Made by a program: the position numbers and the translations under genes. 64,000 bases of DNA from Planctomycetota bacterium (lineage in GTDB: Bacteria; Planctomycetota; UBA1135; GCA-002686595): NCBI GenBank assembly GCA_020638855.1, contig JACKHT010000003.1:248001-312000 (forward strand), in the 5' to 3' direction. The notes below the pieces were generated by a model. The model had not been told where the DNA came from. It did not search any database and saw only the letters and a program-made list of their open reading frames with translations. Of this stretch, positions 52,793-61,128 are shown one piece after another (position 1 is the first letter of the stretch; every line of letters begins with the position of its first letter).

Positions 52793-53165
52793 AGGACCAG
52801 TGTACTCCTTGCGTCGCCCCAAGGCGGCATGCACAGGTCGTTCCCAAGCCACCTTGGTGGCGATTCGGTCAGGCCAAACCAACGCGTAAAGCGTGCAACA
52901 AGCGACTGCGAATCACTCGCAACCGAGCCCCTGCGAAGTGGGTCTATGCGAAGTGGGCAATTTCGAAGTAGGCCCCTTCGAAGTGGGCCATTGCGAAGTG
53001 GGCCATTGCGAAATCGGCCATGGCAATAGGGATAGGAAATGGAGAGTAAGCGGTGCAAGGCGGATTTCTCGGGCCTGCGAGGGTCGTTGGGAAGCGCTCT
53101 GCTTGTGCAGCGGGAGGCCTTAGGTCAGACTGCCGCCCACCCCGCTTTCCTGCGGGCCGCGCCCC
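52793..53165. other. 373-bp divergent intergenic region with pentapeptide-length repeat
   Basis: The region lies between the divergent HlyIII and DNA glycosylase genes. It contains the 15-bp tandem repeat at 52932-53021 described separately. Frames on both strands across the array are repetitive but have no start-site support, so I treat it as non-coding. Confidence 0.5.
52932..53021. repeat. 15-bp tandem repeat, six imperfect copies
   Basis: Six consecutive units of the consensus TGCGAAGTGGGCCAT occur; copies 1, 2, 3, 4 and 6 carry one to four changes. Because the period is 15, every frame across it reads as a five-residue repeat (for example C-E-V-G-H), which mimics pentapeptide-repeat coding. 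The array lies in the intergenic region upstream of the DNA glycosylase gene. Confidence 0.88.
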
Positions 53166-53783
53166 ATGGGACTCACCAAGCGAACCCTGACGACCCACCT
53201 GAAGCGTGTGGCGGCGAATGAGCCCGCAATCGAGCGTGCGCTGCGGGCCGCGGGCTACCCCGCGCCCCGCAGCCGCGATCGTGGTTACACCACGCTGTTG
53301 CGCACCATCGTCGGACAACAGGTAAGCGTGGCCGCGGCCTCGTCGATTTGGAACAAGCTCGAGGGTCGGCTGGGAGCAGGATGCCCAGCCCAAGCATTGC
53401 TTGCCCTGGATCCCGACGAGTTGCGCGGTCTTGGGTTGTCGCGCCAAAAGCAGGGATACGCGCGTTCGTTGGCGGAATTGGTGCTCTCGGGGGAGTTGCC
53501 GCTGGATGCTTTGCCCAAGGACGACGAAGAGGCCATCGCGTATTTGACCAAGGTGCACGGCATCGGGCGTTGGTCGGCGGAGATCTACCTGTTGTTCGCA
53601 GAGGGGCGCCCCGATATCTGGCCCGCGGGCGACCTGGCTGTACAGCAAGGGGTTGCCAAGATCTTGGGTCTCGAGCAGAAGCCCAGCGAGCGGCAAACCC
53701 GCGCCCTAGCGGAGCCCTGGCGGCCCCACCGCAGCGCCATCGCGATCCTCACTTGGCACGTCTACAACTCGGCCACGCTGTAG
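53166..53783 (+). CDS. DNA-3-methyladenine glycosylase (HhH-GPD superfamily, AlkA-like)
   Basis: The 205-residue enzyme removes alkylated bases from DNA in base excision repair. It has the conserved TIVGQQVSVAAASSIWNKLE helix, a helix-hairpin-helix LTKVHGIGRWSAEIYLLF and the catalytic Asp156 in WPAGDLAVQQG, with no C-terminal FeS cluster cysteines. The size matches the shorter HhH-GPD members lacking the AlkA N-terminal domain. The start ATG at 53166 is the first in the frame. It lies 76 bp upstream of the DsrE-like gene, which may be co-transcribed. Confidence 0.9.
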   Translation: MGLTKRTLTTHLKRVAANEPAIERALRAAGYPAPRSRDRGYTTLLRTIVGQQVSVAAASSIWNKLEGRLGAGCPAQALLALDPDELRGLGLSRQKQGYARSLAELVLSGELPLDALPKDDEEAIAYLTKVHGIGRWSAEIYLLFAEGRPDIWPAGDLAVQQGVAKILGLEQKPSERQTRALAEPWRPHRSAIAILTWHVYNSATL

Positions 53784-53859
53784 AGCTGATTGGGCGTGGG
53801 AAGCGGCTAGCGGATCGCCTAGACGAGCATCGCAGCGAGCAAAGCGCTATGCTGACCCC

Positions 53860-54186
53860 ATGGCTACCCTTTTGCTCCTCAACCATGACCACATGGGTCA
53901 CGGCAACGCCGAACTCGGCGCGCGCATCCTCAAGACTTTCCTCCAAAAGAGCGCCGCCCTGCGCGACCTGGAGGCCATCGCCATGGTCAATGGCGGGGTC
54001 GAGTTGGTCGCCCCCGGTTCGGCGGTGCTGGGCGAGCTGACTTTGCTCGAAGAAAACGGCGTCGACCTGCTGCCCTGTGGCACGTGCCTGCAGGCTTATG
54101 CCGTCGAGCCCGCCGTCGGCCGCGTTTCGTCCATGGACGAAATCCTGGCGGCCATGCAAAAGGCCTCCAAGGTCATCACGCTTTGA
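53860..54186 (+). CDS. DsrE-like protein resembling the C-terminal domain of YedF (selenium metabolism)
   Basis: The 108-residue protein matches the DsrE-like domain of the YedF family that is associated with selenium metabolism. The matching segments are GHGNAELGARILKTFLQK, NGGVELVAPGSAVLGEL and LLPCGTCLQAY with Cys73 and Cys76, then VGRVSSMDEILAAMQ. The usual N-terminal TusA/SirA domain is absent, so it is a stand-alone domain. YedF occurs mainly in selenium-using prokaryotes; its exact role is not established. Its presence is compatible with the two-UGA protein in this window. A generic sulfur-transfer role is the main alternative. Confidence 0.75.
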   Translation: MATLLLLNHDHMGHGNAELGARILKTFLQKSAALRDLEAIAMVNGGVELVAPGSAVLGELTLLEENGVDLLPCGTCLQAYAVEPAVGRVSSMDEILAAMQKASKVITL

Positions 54187-54214
54187 CCTAGTGCGCGCAA
54201 ACCGCGCAAACGAA

Positions 54215-55786
54215 TCACTCGCAGAACGTGATCGAAGCCACGTTCGAGAAGTTCGACAAGCCCGGCCAGTCGCGGGTCCAATACTGGAAGTTCCAGGTGT
54301 CGCCGGCGCTCCACACGGCGCCAGGAGGCAGGGCGGTGGGCCGTGGTTGGAACGCGACGGCGCCGAATGGGCCCGAGTTCAGGATGTTCGAGTGGAAGCG
54401 ATAGATCGAGCCGCCCAAGCACAGGTTGCCCTGGCTGCCCGGAGGGAGCGGCGTGAACAGCTGACCGTTCCCCATCAGGAAATAGCCGAAGTTGTTGGGG
54501 GGGACCGACGTTGCGCTGAGGTGCAGATTGGCTGCCGCGATCACCGGTGTGCCGCTGCCTTGTAAGTCGATGGGGGATCCCAACGTCGTGGGGAGTGCCG
54601 TGCAATAGCTGGGGTATTCGAACCCTGCGTTGGTGGGAACCCAACCGTTGGCTGACAGCGAGTTCACGACCCCAGGTTGGAACAGCCCAAGGTCGATCGA
54701 ACCTTGGCTCGGCAAGCTGGTGCTCTCGAACGAACAGGACATCAGGGTTCCCCAACGCAGCGCGTTGGCGTCGGGGTCGGAAGCGTAGGGCTCGGTGCTC
54801 CACGTAAGATCCCCGGCGGTGTTCGCAAAGGCCCAGGGCGTGGAAGCGTAGGGCGAACCAGAGTGCTGCGGGGCCCCGCGGAATTCGACGGTGCTGGCCA
54901 CGGGTTGCGGGCAGGGACTGTGGATCGTGAGCGAACCGATGGCTCGCTCGCAGGTTAGGTTCTGGACCGCATAGTCGTAGCGCCAGAGCCCGCCCCCCAG
55001 GTCGGTTGCGCGCGATCCGAGCCACAGGAAGCCGTGGTAGCCGGGACCGCCCTCATCGAGCAGCACCAAGGCTTCGAGCTGCACATCGGGATGTTCGGTT
55101 TGCCAAGCGAAGATCGCGGGCTCGCCTATGTGGGTGCTGCCGAGGTTCTGGGGGTTGCTCGGTATTGCCACTTGGACCGCCGTCCAGGATGCGTTGTTGG
55201 CCCCGTTGCCGAACGATTGGTCGTGGGCGCTGACAAACTGCGCTTCGGCCACCACGCGCAGCGAGGGATCGGTCAAGTCCGCGATGGGGGCAAAGACCCG
55301 ACCCGCCAGCGGGGCGGGTTCGCAGCACGGGCCTACCGGGGTTCCACTCCAAGTGCCGGTGTTGCCGTTGATTTGCCAACGCGCCCAACCGGAGGCACCA
55401 TCGTGGATGGCCGAGGTGTCGCCGCAACCGATCCCCAGGGTGCTGCACCCCGTGGGTTGGCACGTGCCGCAACCCGTCTCGTTTACCGCGCAGACCTTGT
55501 GCAGGCCAAAGCTGGCAGCGACTTGCTCGATGTGGCCGTTGCGAACCAAGTACAGGTTTTCTACGACCACCGGACTCCAATCCAGGGGCAGGTTGCCCAG
55601 GTTGCAGGTCGTGTTCCGAAAGCTGTAAGCGGCCAGGCCCCCTGTTTGGCCGTAGTAGGTCCAACCGTTGTTCGTGGCCACCTGCGAAACCACGAGGTCG
55701 GGTGATTGCGACCAACCGAGATTGGAGAGCGGTGGACCTGCCAAGAGGGCCAGCAGGTAGGCAATGCTGCGGTGCGTGGGGCTCAT
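54215..55786 (-). CDS. exoprotein with divergent C-terminal domain (type B)
   Basis: The 523-residue exported protein has a signal peptide (about 1-26; YLLALLAGPPLSNLGWSQ). A beta-rich body (about 28-390) carries several cysteine-containing segments such as CNLGNLPLDW, CGTCQPTGCSTLGIGC and PVGPCCEPAPLAGRVF. No enzyme family was recognised. The last about 131 residues are a divergent recurring domain, where NSTG is replaced by TTLG (SYCTALPTTLGSPIDLQG) but the core is kept (NNFGYFLMGNG, QGNLCLGG, WNFQYWTRD, SNFSNVASITFCE). It ends 28 bp from the DsrE gene, in convergent orientation. Confidence 0.75.
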   Translation of the reverse strand: MSPTHRSIAYLLALLAGPPLSNLGWSQSPDLVVSQVATNNGWTYYGQTGGLAAYSFRNTTCNLGNLPLDWSPVVVENLYLVRNGHIEQVAASFGLHKVCAVNETGCGTCQPTGCSTLGIGCGDTSAIHDGASGWARWQINGNTGTWSGTPVGPCCEPAPLAGRVFAPIADLTDPSLRVVAEAQFVSAHDQSFGNGANNASWTAVQVAIPSNPQNLGSTHIGEPAIFAWQTEHPDVQLEALVLLDEGGPGYHGFLWLGSRATDLGGGLWRYDYAVQNLTCERAIGSLTIHSPCPQPVASTVEFRGAPQHSGSPYASTPWAFANTAGDLTWSTEPYASDPDANALRWGTLMSCSFESTSLPSQGSIDLGLFQPGVVNSLSANGWVPTNAGFEYPSYCTALPTTLGSPIDLQGSGTPVIAAANLHLSATSVPPNNFGYFLMGNGQLFTPLPPGSQGNLCLGGSIYRFHSNILNSGPFGAVAFQPRPTALPPGAVWSAGDTWNFQYWTRDWPGLSNFSNVASITFCE

Positions 55787-55987
55787 GGGGACCCTGACAC
55801 GCTACCAAAAGCGGCGCCGTTTGGGCCTTCTGGGCGCCCGCGTGAGCTTTCAAGAGTCTCGAAGCCGTCGCCAGCGGGGCCCCCGGCGCGGTTTGCGTAG
55901 CCCATCCCGCGCCAGCGCAGAATCGAGCCTCGACCGTTGGGCGAACCTTTCCCGTGGACCCCTTGGAACCTAGACTGCACGGCCTCC

Positions 55988-56617
55988 ATGGACAACAGCA
56001 CCATCCTATTCCGCTTTTCGCTCGCCTTCGTGGCCGCGTTTGGCTTTGGCTTGGTGCGGCAACGCATGGGCAAGCCGATTGGCTTCGGCACCTTCATCTT
56101 CTTGGCCTTGGGCTCCTGTGCCCTGGCGATGACGGCCGTCAGCCACAACGAGCAAAACCCGTTGCCGCTGCTCAGCGCCATCATCACCGGCGTGGGCTTT
56201 TTGGGCGCCGGAGCGCTCTTCCGTTCCAACGAACGCGTGGTGGGCTTTACCTCGGCGGCGACGATTTGGATCTTTGCCGTTTTGGGCATGACCATCGGCG
56301 TGGGCGAGTACCTGATCGCCGGATTGGTGTTTGGTTCGATTGCCACCGTGTCCTTGGTCGACCGCTGGTTGGAGACCCATTGGGTGGGGGCGCACAATCG
56401 CAAGTTGTCGGTCGAAGTGTCCTTGGACATCACCGATTCTGACTTGAGCGAGCTCGGGCTTCCCCCGCGTGCATCCGCCCAATTGGTCGAGTTCGATCGC
56501 GAGGCCGGTACCCTGCGTTTGACGTACTTGGTCAAGCGCCCTCCCCAGGAAGCCAGCAGCTTTGTGAATCGACTGGCGGAGAGCAAGTGGGTGCGCCGTT
56601 CGAGCATCGAGACGTAA
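55988..56617 (+). CDS. MgtC/SapB family membrane protein
   Basis: The 209-residue protein has four or five N-terminal transmembrane helices and the family signature FLGAGALFRSNERVVGFTSA (about 75-95). A soluble C-terminal domain of about 70 residues follows (KLSVEVSLDITDSDLSELGL ...). MgtC-like proteins are tied to survival in low magnesium and to ATP synthase control in some bacteria; here the role is unproven. The ATG at 55988 gives the usual helix-first N-terminus. A very long perfect hairpin begins on its stop codon. It is divergent from the exoprotein at 54215. Confidence 0.85.
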   Translation: MDNSTILFRFSLAFVAAFGFGLVRQRMGKPIGFGTFIFLALGSCALAMTAVSHNEQNPLPLLSAIITGVGFLGAGALFRSNERVVGFTSAATIWIFAVLGMTIGVGEYLIAGLVFGSIATVSLVDRWLETHWVGAHNRKLSVEVSLDITDSDLSELGLPPRASAQLVEFDREAGTLRLTYLVKRPPQEASSFVNRLAESKWVRRSSIET

Positions 56618-56694
56618 CTGCCTGGGTTGCGTGTGGAAGCTCGCTCTCGCTATGAGTTCCTGGGGAAGAGCTTCCACACGCAACCCAGGCAGTT
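56616..56694 (+). terminator. 27-bp perfect inverted repeat at the end of the MgtC-like gene
   Basis: Arms 56616-56642 and 56668-56694 are perfectly complementary, with a 25-nt loop; the left arm overlaps the stop codon. It is placed as a terminator but is longer than usual and has no T tract (CCCCTTGAGA follows). A small mobile or processed element cannot be excluded. Confidence 0.65.
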
Positions 56695-56829
56695 CCCCTT
56701 GAGACATAGGGCCTGTGGGTTGGGGGCCGATTCGAGGCAGCCCTCGAAACGGGTCGGTTTGAGCAGATTTCGGTGGATTGGTCCGGGATCCTGCCTACGC
56801 TGTTTCGCCCAAAACCCGGGCGAACCACG

Positions 56830-58395
56830 ATGCTGCGACTCTTCTTACCGACCCAAGACCCCAATTTTCGGCTGCGCAGCGACCTTTTGTCCGGTTTGAC
56901 GGTGGCCCTGGCCCTGGTCCCCGAGGCGGTGGCCTTTGCCTTCGTGGCCGGAGTCGAGCCCCTGGTCGGCTTGTACGCGGCGTTCCTGATGGGGTTGATC
57001 ACCTCGGTCTTTGGCGGCCGGCCGGGCATGATCTCGGGAGCCACGGGCGCGATTGCGGTCGTGTTGGTTTCGTTGGTGTCGGAACACGGCTTGGGCTACA
57101 TGCTGGCCGCCATCGTGTTGATGGGGGTGTTGCAGGTCTTGGCCGGGGTTCTGCACCTGGGCAAGTTCATCCGCATGGTGCCCCATCCGGTCATGTTGGG
57201 ATTTGTGAATGGCTTGGCCATCGTCATTTTCCTGGCGCAACTCGGGCAATTCCAAGTCCGGGGCGCCAACGGATCCTTCGAGTGGATGGCGGGTAAGGAG
57301 CTGTACACCATGCTGGGACTGGTGGGGCTGACGATGGCGATCATCGTGCTCCTTCCGCGTCTCACCAAGGTTGTGCCTGCTTCGCTCGTGGCGATTTTGG
57401 TGGTGACCGGGTTGGTGGCGGGGACCGGTATCTCCTCGCCCACCATTGTGGATTCCCTGCGGGCCATGACGGGGGATCCGAATGCTTCCTTGGCCGGTGG
57501 GTTTCCGGTGTTTGGCGTCCCCGACGTTCCGTGGAGCTGGGCCACCCTACGGATTCTCTTGCCCTATGCGGTCATCCTGGCTTCGGTAGGTCTGATCGAG
57601 TCGCTCTTGACGCTGACTTTGGTAGACGAGATCACGGAAACCCGCGGCCGGGGCAACCGCGAGTGCATGGCTCAGGGGGCCGCCAACATTGCATGCGGCT
57701 TCTTCGGGGCCATGGGCGGCTGCGCCATGATCGGGCAGAGCATGATCAACATCCAGTCCGGTGGGCGCGGGCGAACCTCGGGGATCACCGCGTCGCTGGC
57801 GCTTCTGGGTTCGATTCTGTTTGGTTCGGCGTTGATCGAGCACATCCCCGTGGCGGCCCTGGTGGGGGTGATGTTCATGGTGGTCATCGGTACCTTCGCT
57901 TGGTCCAGCATCCGCGTGATGCACAAGGTGCCCCGTTCGGACGCCTTTGTGATCGTGCTGGTTTCGGCGGTTACGGTGATGAGCGACCTGGCGATCGCCG
58001 TGTTCGTGGGAGTGATCGTTTCCGCCTTGGTGTTCGCCTGGAAGCACGCCAAGGTGATGCATTCGATCAGCCATGTGGACGAACATGGATCCAAGATCCA
58101 CCTATTGCGGGGGCCCTTGTTCTTCGGCTCCTGCAAGAGCTTCTTGGAGCTGTTCGATCCCAAGAACGACCCCCAGGATGTGATCATCGACTTCCAACAC
58201 GCCCGGGTCTCCGACCACTCGGCCATCGAAGCGATCGATACCCTGGCCGAGCGCTACCTGGCCTGCGGCAAGGAGTTGCATCTCCGTCACCTGAGTCCGG
58301 AGTGCACCAAACTGCTGCACAAGGCCGGCAACATGGTCGAAGTCAACGTGATCGAGGATCCGCGCTACTTCATCGCTAGCGACGAGCTGGGTTGA
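56830..58395 (+). CDS. SulP family anion transporter with STAS domain
   Basis: The 521-residue protein has a membrane domain of about 10-12 helices with SulP features (SDLLSGLTVALALVPEAVAF, GLYAAFLMGLITSVFGGRPG, ISGATGAIAVVLVSLV, GGCAMIGQSMINIQSGGRGR). A C-terminal STAS domain (about 420-515) includes VIIDFQHARVSDHSAIEAID with the conserved Ser position. These carriers move sulfate, bicarbonate or other anions across the cytoplasmic membrane; the anion is not predictable. The ATG at 56830 precedes the first conserved helix; an in-frame ATG at 56773 would add 19 residues of no known domain. Confidence 0.92.
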   Translation: MLRLFLPTQDPNFRLRSDLLSGLTVALALVPEAVAFAFVAGVEPLVGLYAAFLMGLITSVFGGRPGMISGATGAIAVVLVSLVSEHGLGYMLAAIVLMGVLQVLAGVLHLGKFIRMVPHPVMLGFVNGLAIVIFLAQLGQFQVRGANGSFEWMAGKELYTMLGLVGLTMAIIVLLPRLTKVVPASLVAILVVTGLVAGTGISSPTIVDSLRAMTGDPNASLAGGFPVFGVPDVPWSWATLRILLPYAVILASVGLIESLLTLTLVDEITETRGRGNRECMAQGAANIACGFFGAMGGCAMIGQSMINIQSGGRGRTSGITASLALLGSILFGSALIEHIPVAALVGVMFMVVIGTFAWSSIRVMHKVPRSDAFVIVLVSAVTVMSDLAIAVFVGVIVSALVFAWKHAKVMHSISHVDEHGSKIHLLRGPLFFGSCKSFLELFDPKNDPQDVIIDFQHARVSDHSAIEAIDTLAERYLACGKELHLRHLSPECTKLLHKAGNMVEVNVIEDPRYFIASDELG

Positions 58396-58587
58396 GCGGA
58401 AGGGGCAGCCCCGGGGTGCTTAGTGGGCTGGAGCTGCGCTAGGCCAGGGCCTCGACAGCGAGAATGCGCGTACAATTTGCTGCCATCGCGCGAATTCCCA
58501 ACACGCTCCTAGCCGGAAAGGCGTACGGTCGAGAGGCGGGGTGTGCCGTCCGATGCCCCTCGACCTTGGTTTCGCCCAGGCAGTACC

Positions 58588-58797
58588 ATGAACTTTGAGC
58601 TCAACAACCTGATCGCCGGTTTCCTGTTTGGCAGCATCGGGATGGTGGCGTTTGTCTACGGCAAGCGCATGGTCCAGTGGTCCACCATGTTCCTTGGGAT
58701 GGCGCTCATGGCGTTTCCCTACCTGATCGAAGACACGCTCTGGGTGTACATTGTTGGGGTGGTCTTGACCGCCTGTTTGTTTGTGTTCCGCGGATAG
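58588..58797 (+). CDS. small two-helix membrane protein
   Basis: This 69-residue protein consists of two or three hydrophobic segments (NLIAGFLFGSIGMVAFVYGK; TMFLGMALMAFPYLI; LWVYIVGVVLTACLFVFRG). The ATG at 58588 follows an intergenic stretch. I recognise no named family, but the pattern is common among small bacterial inner-membrane proteins of the 'amino acid transport'-annotated type. It is co-directional with the SulP gene upstream and the K+ channel downstream (81 bp). Confidence 0.65.
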   Translation: MNFELNNLIAGFLFGSIGMVAFVYGKRMVQWSTMFLGMALMAFPYLIEDTLWVYIVGVVLTACLFVFRG

Positions 58798-58878
58798 CGG
58801 ACGCTTCCGCCAGGCGCGGGCCGATTCCTGGCTGACGGAGTCTGGCATCGGGGGCTCGGCTCGGGCCAAAATGGAACC

Positions 58879-59715
58879 ATGACCGAACCCGAAACGAGTC
58901 CCGAGCCCGTTCGGCCGTTGTCCCCGCGGCGCGAAGCCCTGTGGAGGATCATCTTCCTTTCCGACACCCCTGCGGGTCGGGGTTTCGATGTGGCCTTGCT
59001 GATCGCGATCGCCGCCAGCGTGCTGGTCGTGATGCTCGAGACGGTCCCGGACATCGCGCGCAACCATGGGGACTTGCTGCGTGGCGCCGAGTGGTTCTTC
59101 ACCCTTCTGTTCACGCTCGAACTCGGCGCGCGGTTGTGGGTTTGTCGGCGACCGCTGCGCTACCTGGGGAGCTTCTTCGGCATCGTCGACTTGATCGCGA
59201 TCGTGCCGACTTACCTCCAGCTGTTGGTGGTGGGGACCCAGTACCTCGCCGTCGTCCGTATCCTGCGACTCTTGCGCATGTTTCGGGTCTTCAAGATGGC
59301 CCACCACATCGGTGAGGCAGGGTTGCTTTTGAACGCGCTAAGGGCCTCCAAGCGCAAGATCTTCGTTTTCCTGCTCGCGGTCATGACCTTGGTGTGCATT
59401 GAGGGCACCCTGATCTACGTGGTCGAAAGCCGGGCCAATCCCCAGTTTTCGAGCATCCCCCAATCGATCTATTGGGCCATCGTGACCATCACCACCGTCG
59501 GGTACGGGGACATGGCCCCGGTCACCGTGCTGGGTAAGGTCGTGGCGTCGATCATCATGCTCACCGGCTTTGCCATCATCGCGGTTCCCACCGGGGTCGT
59601 GACGGCTGAGCTGGGCAGGGCGATGCGGGTGGACAATCGCCGCTGCGGCGAGTGTGGTTGGAAAGGCCACGACCCGCGTGCTTCGCATTGTTTGCAGTGC
59701 GGCGAGGCCCTCTAG
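58879..59715 (+). CDS. voltage-gated potassium channel with C-terminal zinc-ribbon-like tail
   Basis: The 278-residue protein has six transmembrane segments. The S4-like helix carries regularly spaced Arg residues (VRILRLLRMFRVFKMA, about 126-141). The pore has the K+ selectivity filter TVGYGD (206-211) after SIYWAIVTITT. After S6 there is a short cytoplasmic tail with CGECGWKGHDPRASHCLQCG (Cys256, 259, 271, 274), a probable zinc ribbon. The usual C-terminal of bacterial Kv-type channels lacks this. No RCK/TrkA-N domain is present. Confidence 0.92.
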   Translation: MTEPETSPEPVRPLSPRREALWRIIFLSDTPAGRGFDVALLIAIAASVLVVMLETVPDIARNHGDLLRGAEWFFTLLFTLELGARLWVCRRPLRYLGSFFGIVDLIAIVPTYLQLLVVGTQYLAVVRILRLLRMFRVFKMAHHIGEAGLLLNALRASKRKIFVFLLAVMTLVCIEGTLIYVVESRANPQFSSIPQSIYWAIVTITTVGYGDMAPVTVLGKVVASIIMLTGFAIIAVPTGVVTAELGRAMRVDNRRCGECGWKGHDPRASHCLQCGEAL

Positions 59716-59737
59716 AAGGGGGGCCGCAGGGGATGGG

Positions 59738-61084
59738 CTAGGGCTTGTCGGCCAAGGCCCAAAGTTCCGAGTCCCGCCGGCCGGTGATGCCACGCAAGGC
59801 GATCAACGCCGCAGCTTTGACGCGGTCGTTCGAGCTGGAAAGCTGACGGAGCAGGCCGGGGACCGCAGCCCGGTGTCCGGTTTGGCCCAAGGCCTGGCAA
59901 ACGGATACCTGGAACTCGGGCGATCCCTCTTGGAGCCGTCCCACGAGCTCGGGAACGAACTCGCTGGCGAAGATGCGGTGCTGGCTCAACTGGAAGGCAG
60001 CTGCCAGGGTCTTCCCCTGGTCAAACGATTTGAGCTCTTGCAACGCGTCGCGGCCGTCCGCTTGCCACCAGGTTTGCTCACCCCGATGCCAAGCGGTCCA
60101 ACGCACCGGGTCGATGGCGAAACCTCGGCCCGAAAGGCGTCGCAGGGCCAAGTTGGCGTACTCGCGAACTTCTTTGGCTTCGTCTTGCAGCAAGCCGATC
60201 AGCGATTCGACCGATTCGAAATCATCCATACTCCCGAGGCACATGGCGGCTTTGGCGCGGATGGTCGCAGCGTGGTGGCTGAGCAGTCGCTGGATGGGGG
60301 TCAGCGACAGCCCAGCAGGCAGCACAGGCAGCTCAGCGGCTAGGCGATAGAGGCTCGTCAAGGCTGCGGGATTGGGATCCACGGCCGCCTGGATGCGCCC
60401 CATAAGCAATTCCAGGCTCTCGGGAGTGTGGACTTCGCGCAGCGTTTCGAGCAGGGTTCCTTCGATGGTGGGTGAGACCGCCTCCTCCCAGGCCTCGGCG
60501 AGCGACGCGTAACCACGCTCGTCTCGGACAAGGATCCCCATCACCGCTTTACCAAACCAAAAGTCGATGGCACGCTGCAGTTTGCCCACCGGCGCCGAAC
60601 CCAGCGCAAGGGCCAGCGGCATGTCCTCGGCCTTCCCAATCGTCGCCAAAACATGCAGGGCGGTCACTCGGTCGCCCGCTCCGTCTTCGGTGGAGGCAAG
60701 CGCCCGTTGTGCTCGATCCAACGCGTACGGGTCCCGAAGCAGCGACAAAGCCCCCAAAATCGAGGCCATGTGCGCCTCGGAAACTCGTTCGGGGCGATCC
60801 GGCTTGCCAGATTTTTGGGGCCATTCGCCCGAAGCCACCAGGTCCCAAAGCGGTTCCACCGCCTCTCCGCCCAAGCGACTGATTTCCGCAGCGGCCTGGT
60901 CTCCGGCTCGCTCTAGGATCGAATGGATCGCCCGCTGCCCGGATTCGAGCGACGGGTTTTGGTTGGCGATCAGGTTGGGGGCAAGGACCCAACCTGCCAG
61001 CGCCGAGCCCGTGAATAGGGTCAAGGCGAAGGTCAAACCACCGCGTACGAGGGCGTTGCCGTGGGGGCGTTGGAGACTAGGCAT
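59738..61084 (-). CDS. secreted HEAT-repeat protein (copy 2)
   Basis: The 448-residue protein has an N-terminal hydrophobic signal/anchor segment (GLTFALTLFTGSALAGWVLA). HEAT-like helical repeats follow, for example HAATIRAKAAMCLGSMDDFE, EAKEVREYANLALRRLSGRG and NDRVKAAALIALRGITGRRD. A WTAWHRGEQTWWQAD segment corresponds to the R-W-x-x-W...W-W-Q insert of the paralogue at 7137-8435. As there, it lies directly after PilV/W/X-like genes (44 bp from the PilX-like stop). Here no kinase genes follow; the K+ channel gene converges on it. Confidence 0.75.
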   Translation of the reverse strand: MPSLQRPHGNALVRGGLTFALTLFTGSALAGWVLAPNLIANQNPSLESGQRAIHSILERAGDQAAAEISRLGGEAVEPLWDLVASGEWPQKSGKPDRPERVSEAHMASILGALSLLRDPYALDRAQRALASTEDGAGDRVTALHVLATIGKAEDMPLALALGSAPVGKLQRAIDFWFGKAVMGILVRDERGYASLAEAWEEAVSPTIEGTLLETLREVHTPESLELLMGRIQAAVDPNPAALTSLYRLAAELPVLPAGLSLTPIQRLLSHHAATIRAKAAMCLGSMDDFESVESLIGLLQDEAKEVREYANLALRRLSGRGFAIDPVRWTAWHRGEQTWWQADGRDALQELKSFDQGKTLAAAFQLSQHRIFASEFVPELVGRLQEGSPEFQVSVCQALGQTGHRAAVPGLLRQLSSSNDRVKAAALIALRGITGRRDSELWALADKP

Positions 61085-61128
61085 GGTGCGGAAAAAGGCG
61101 TTGGGTGGGTTGGGAGCCGAAACAAACG

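Noticed and set aside
52893..53123. Apparent pentapeptide-repeat protein on the plus strand across the 15-bp array, and similar frames on the minus strand
   Set aside because: All frames look repetitive because the period is 15; there is no ribosome-binding site, signal or conserved flank, and the frame runs into the region before the glycosylase gene.
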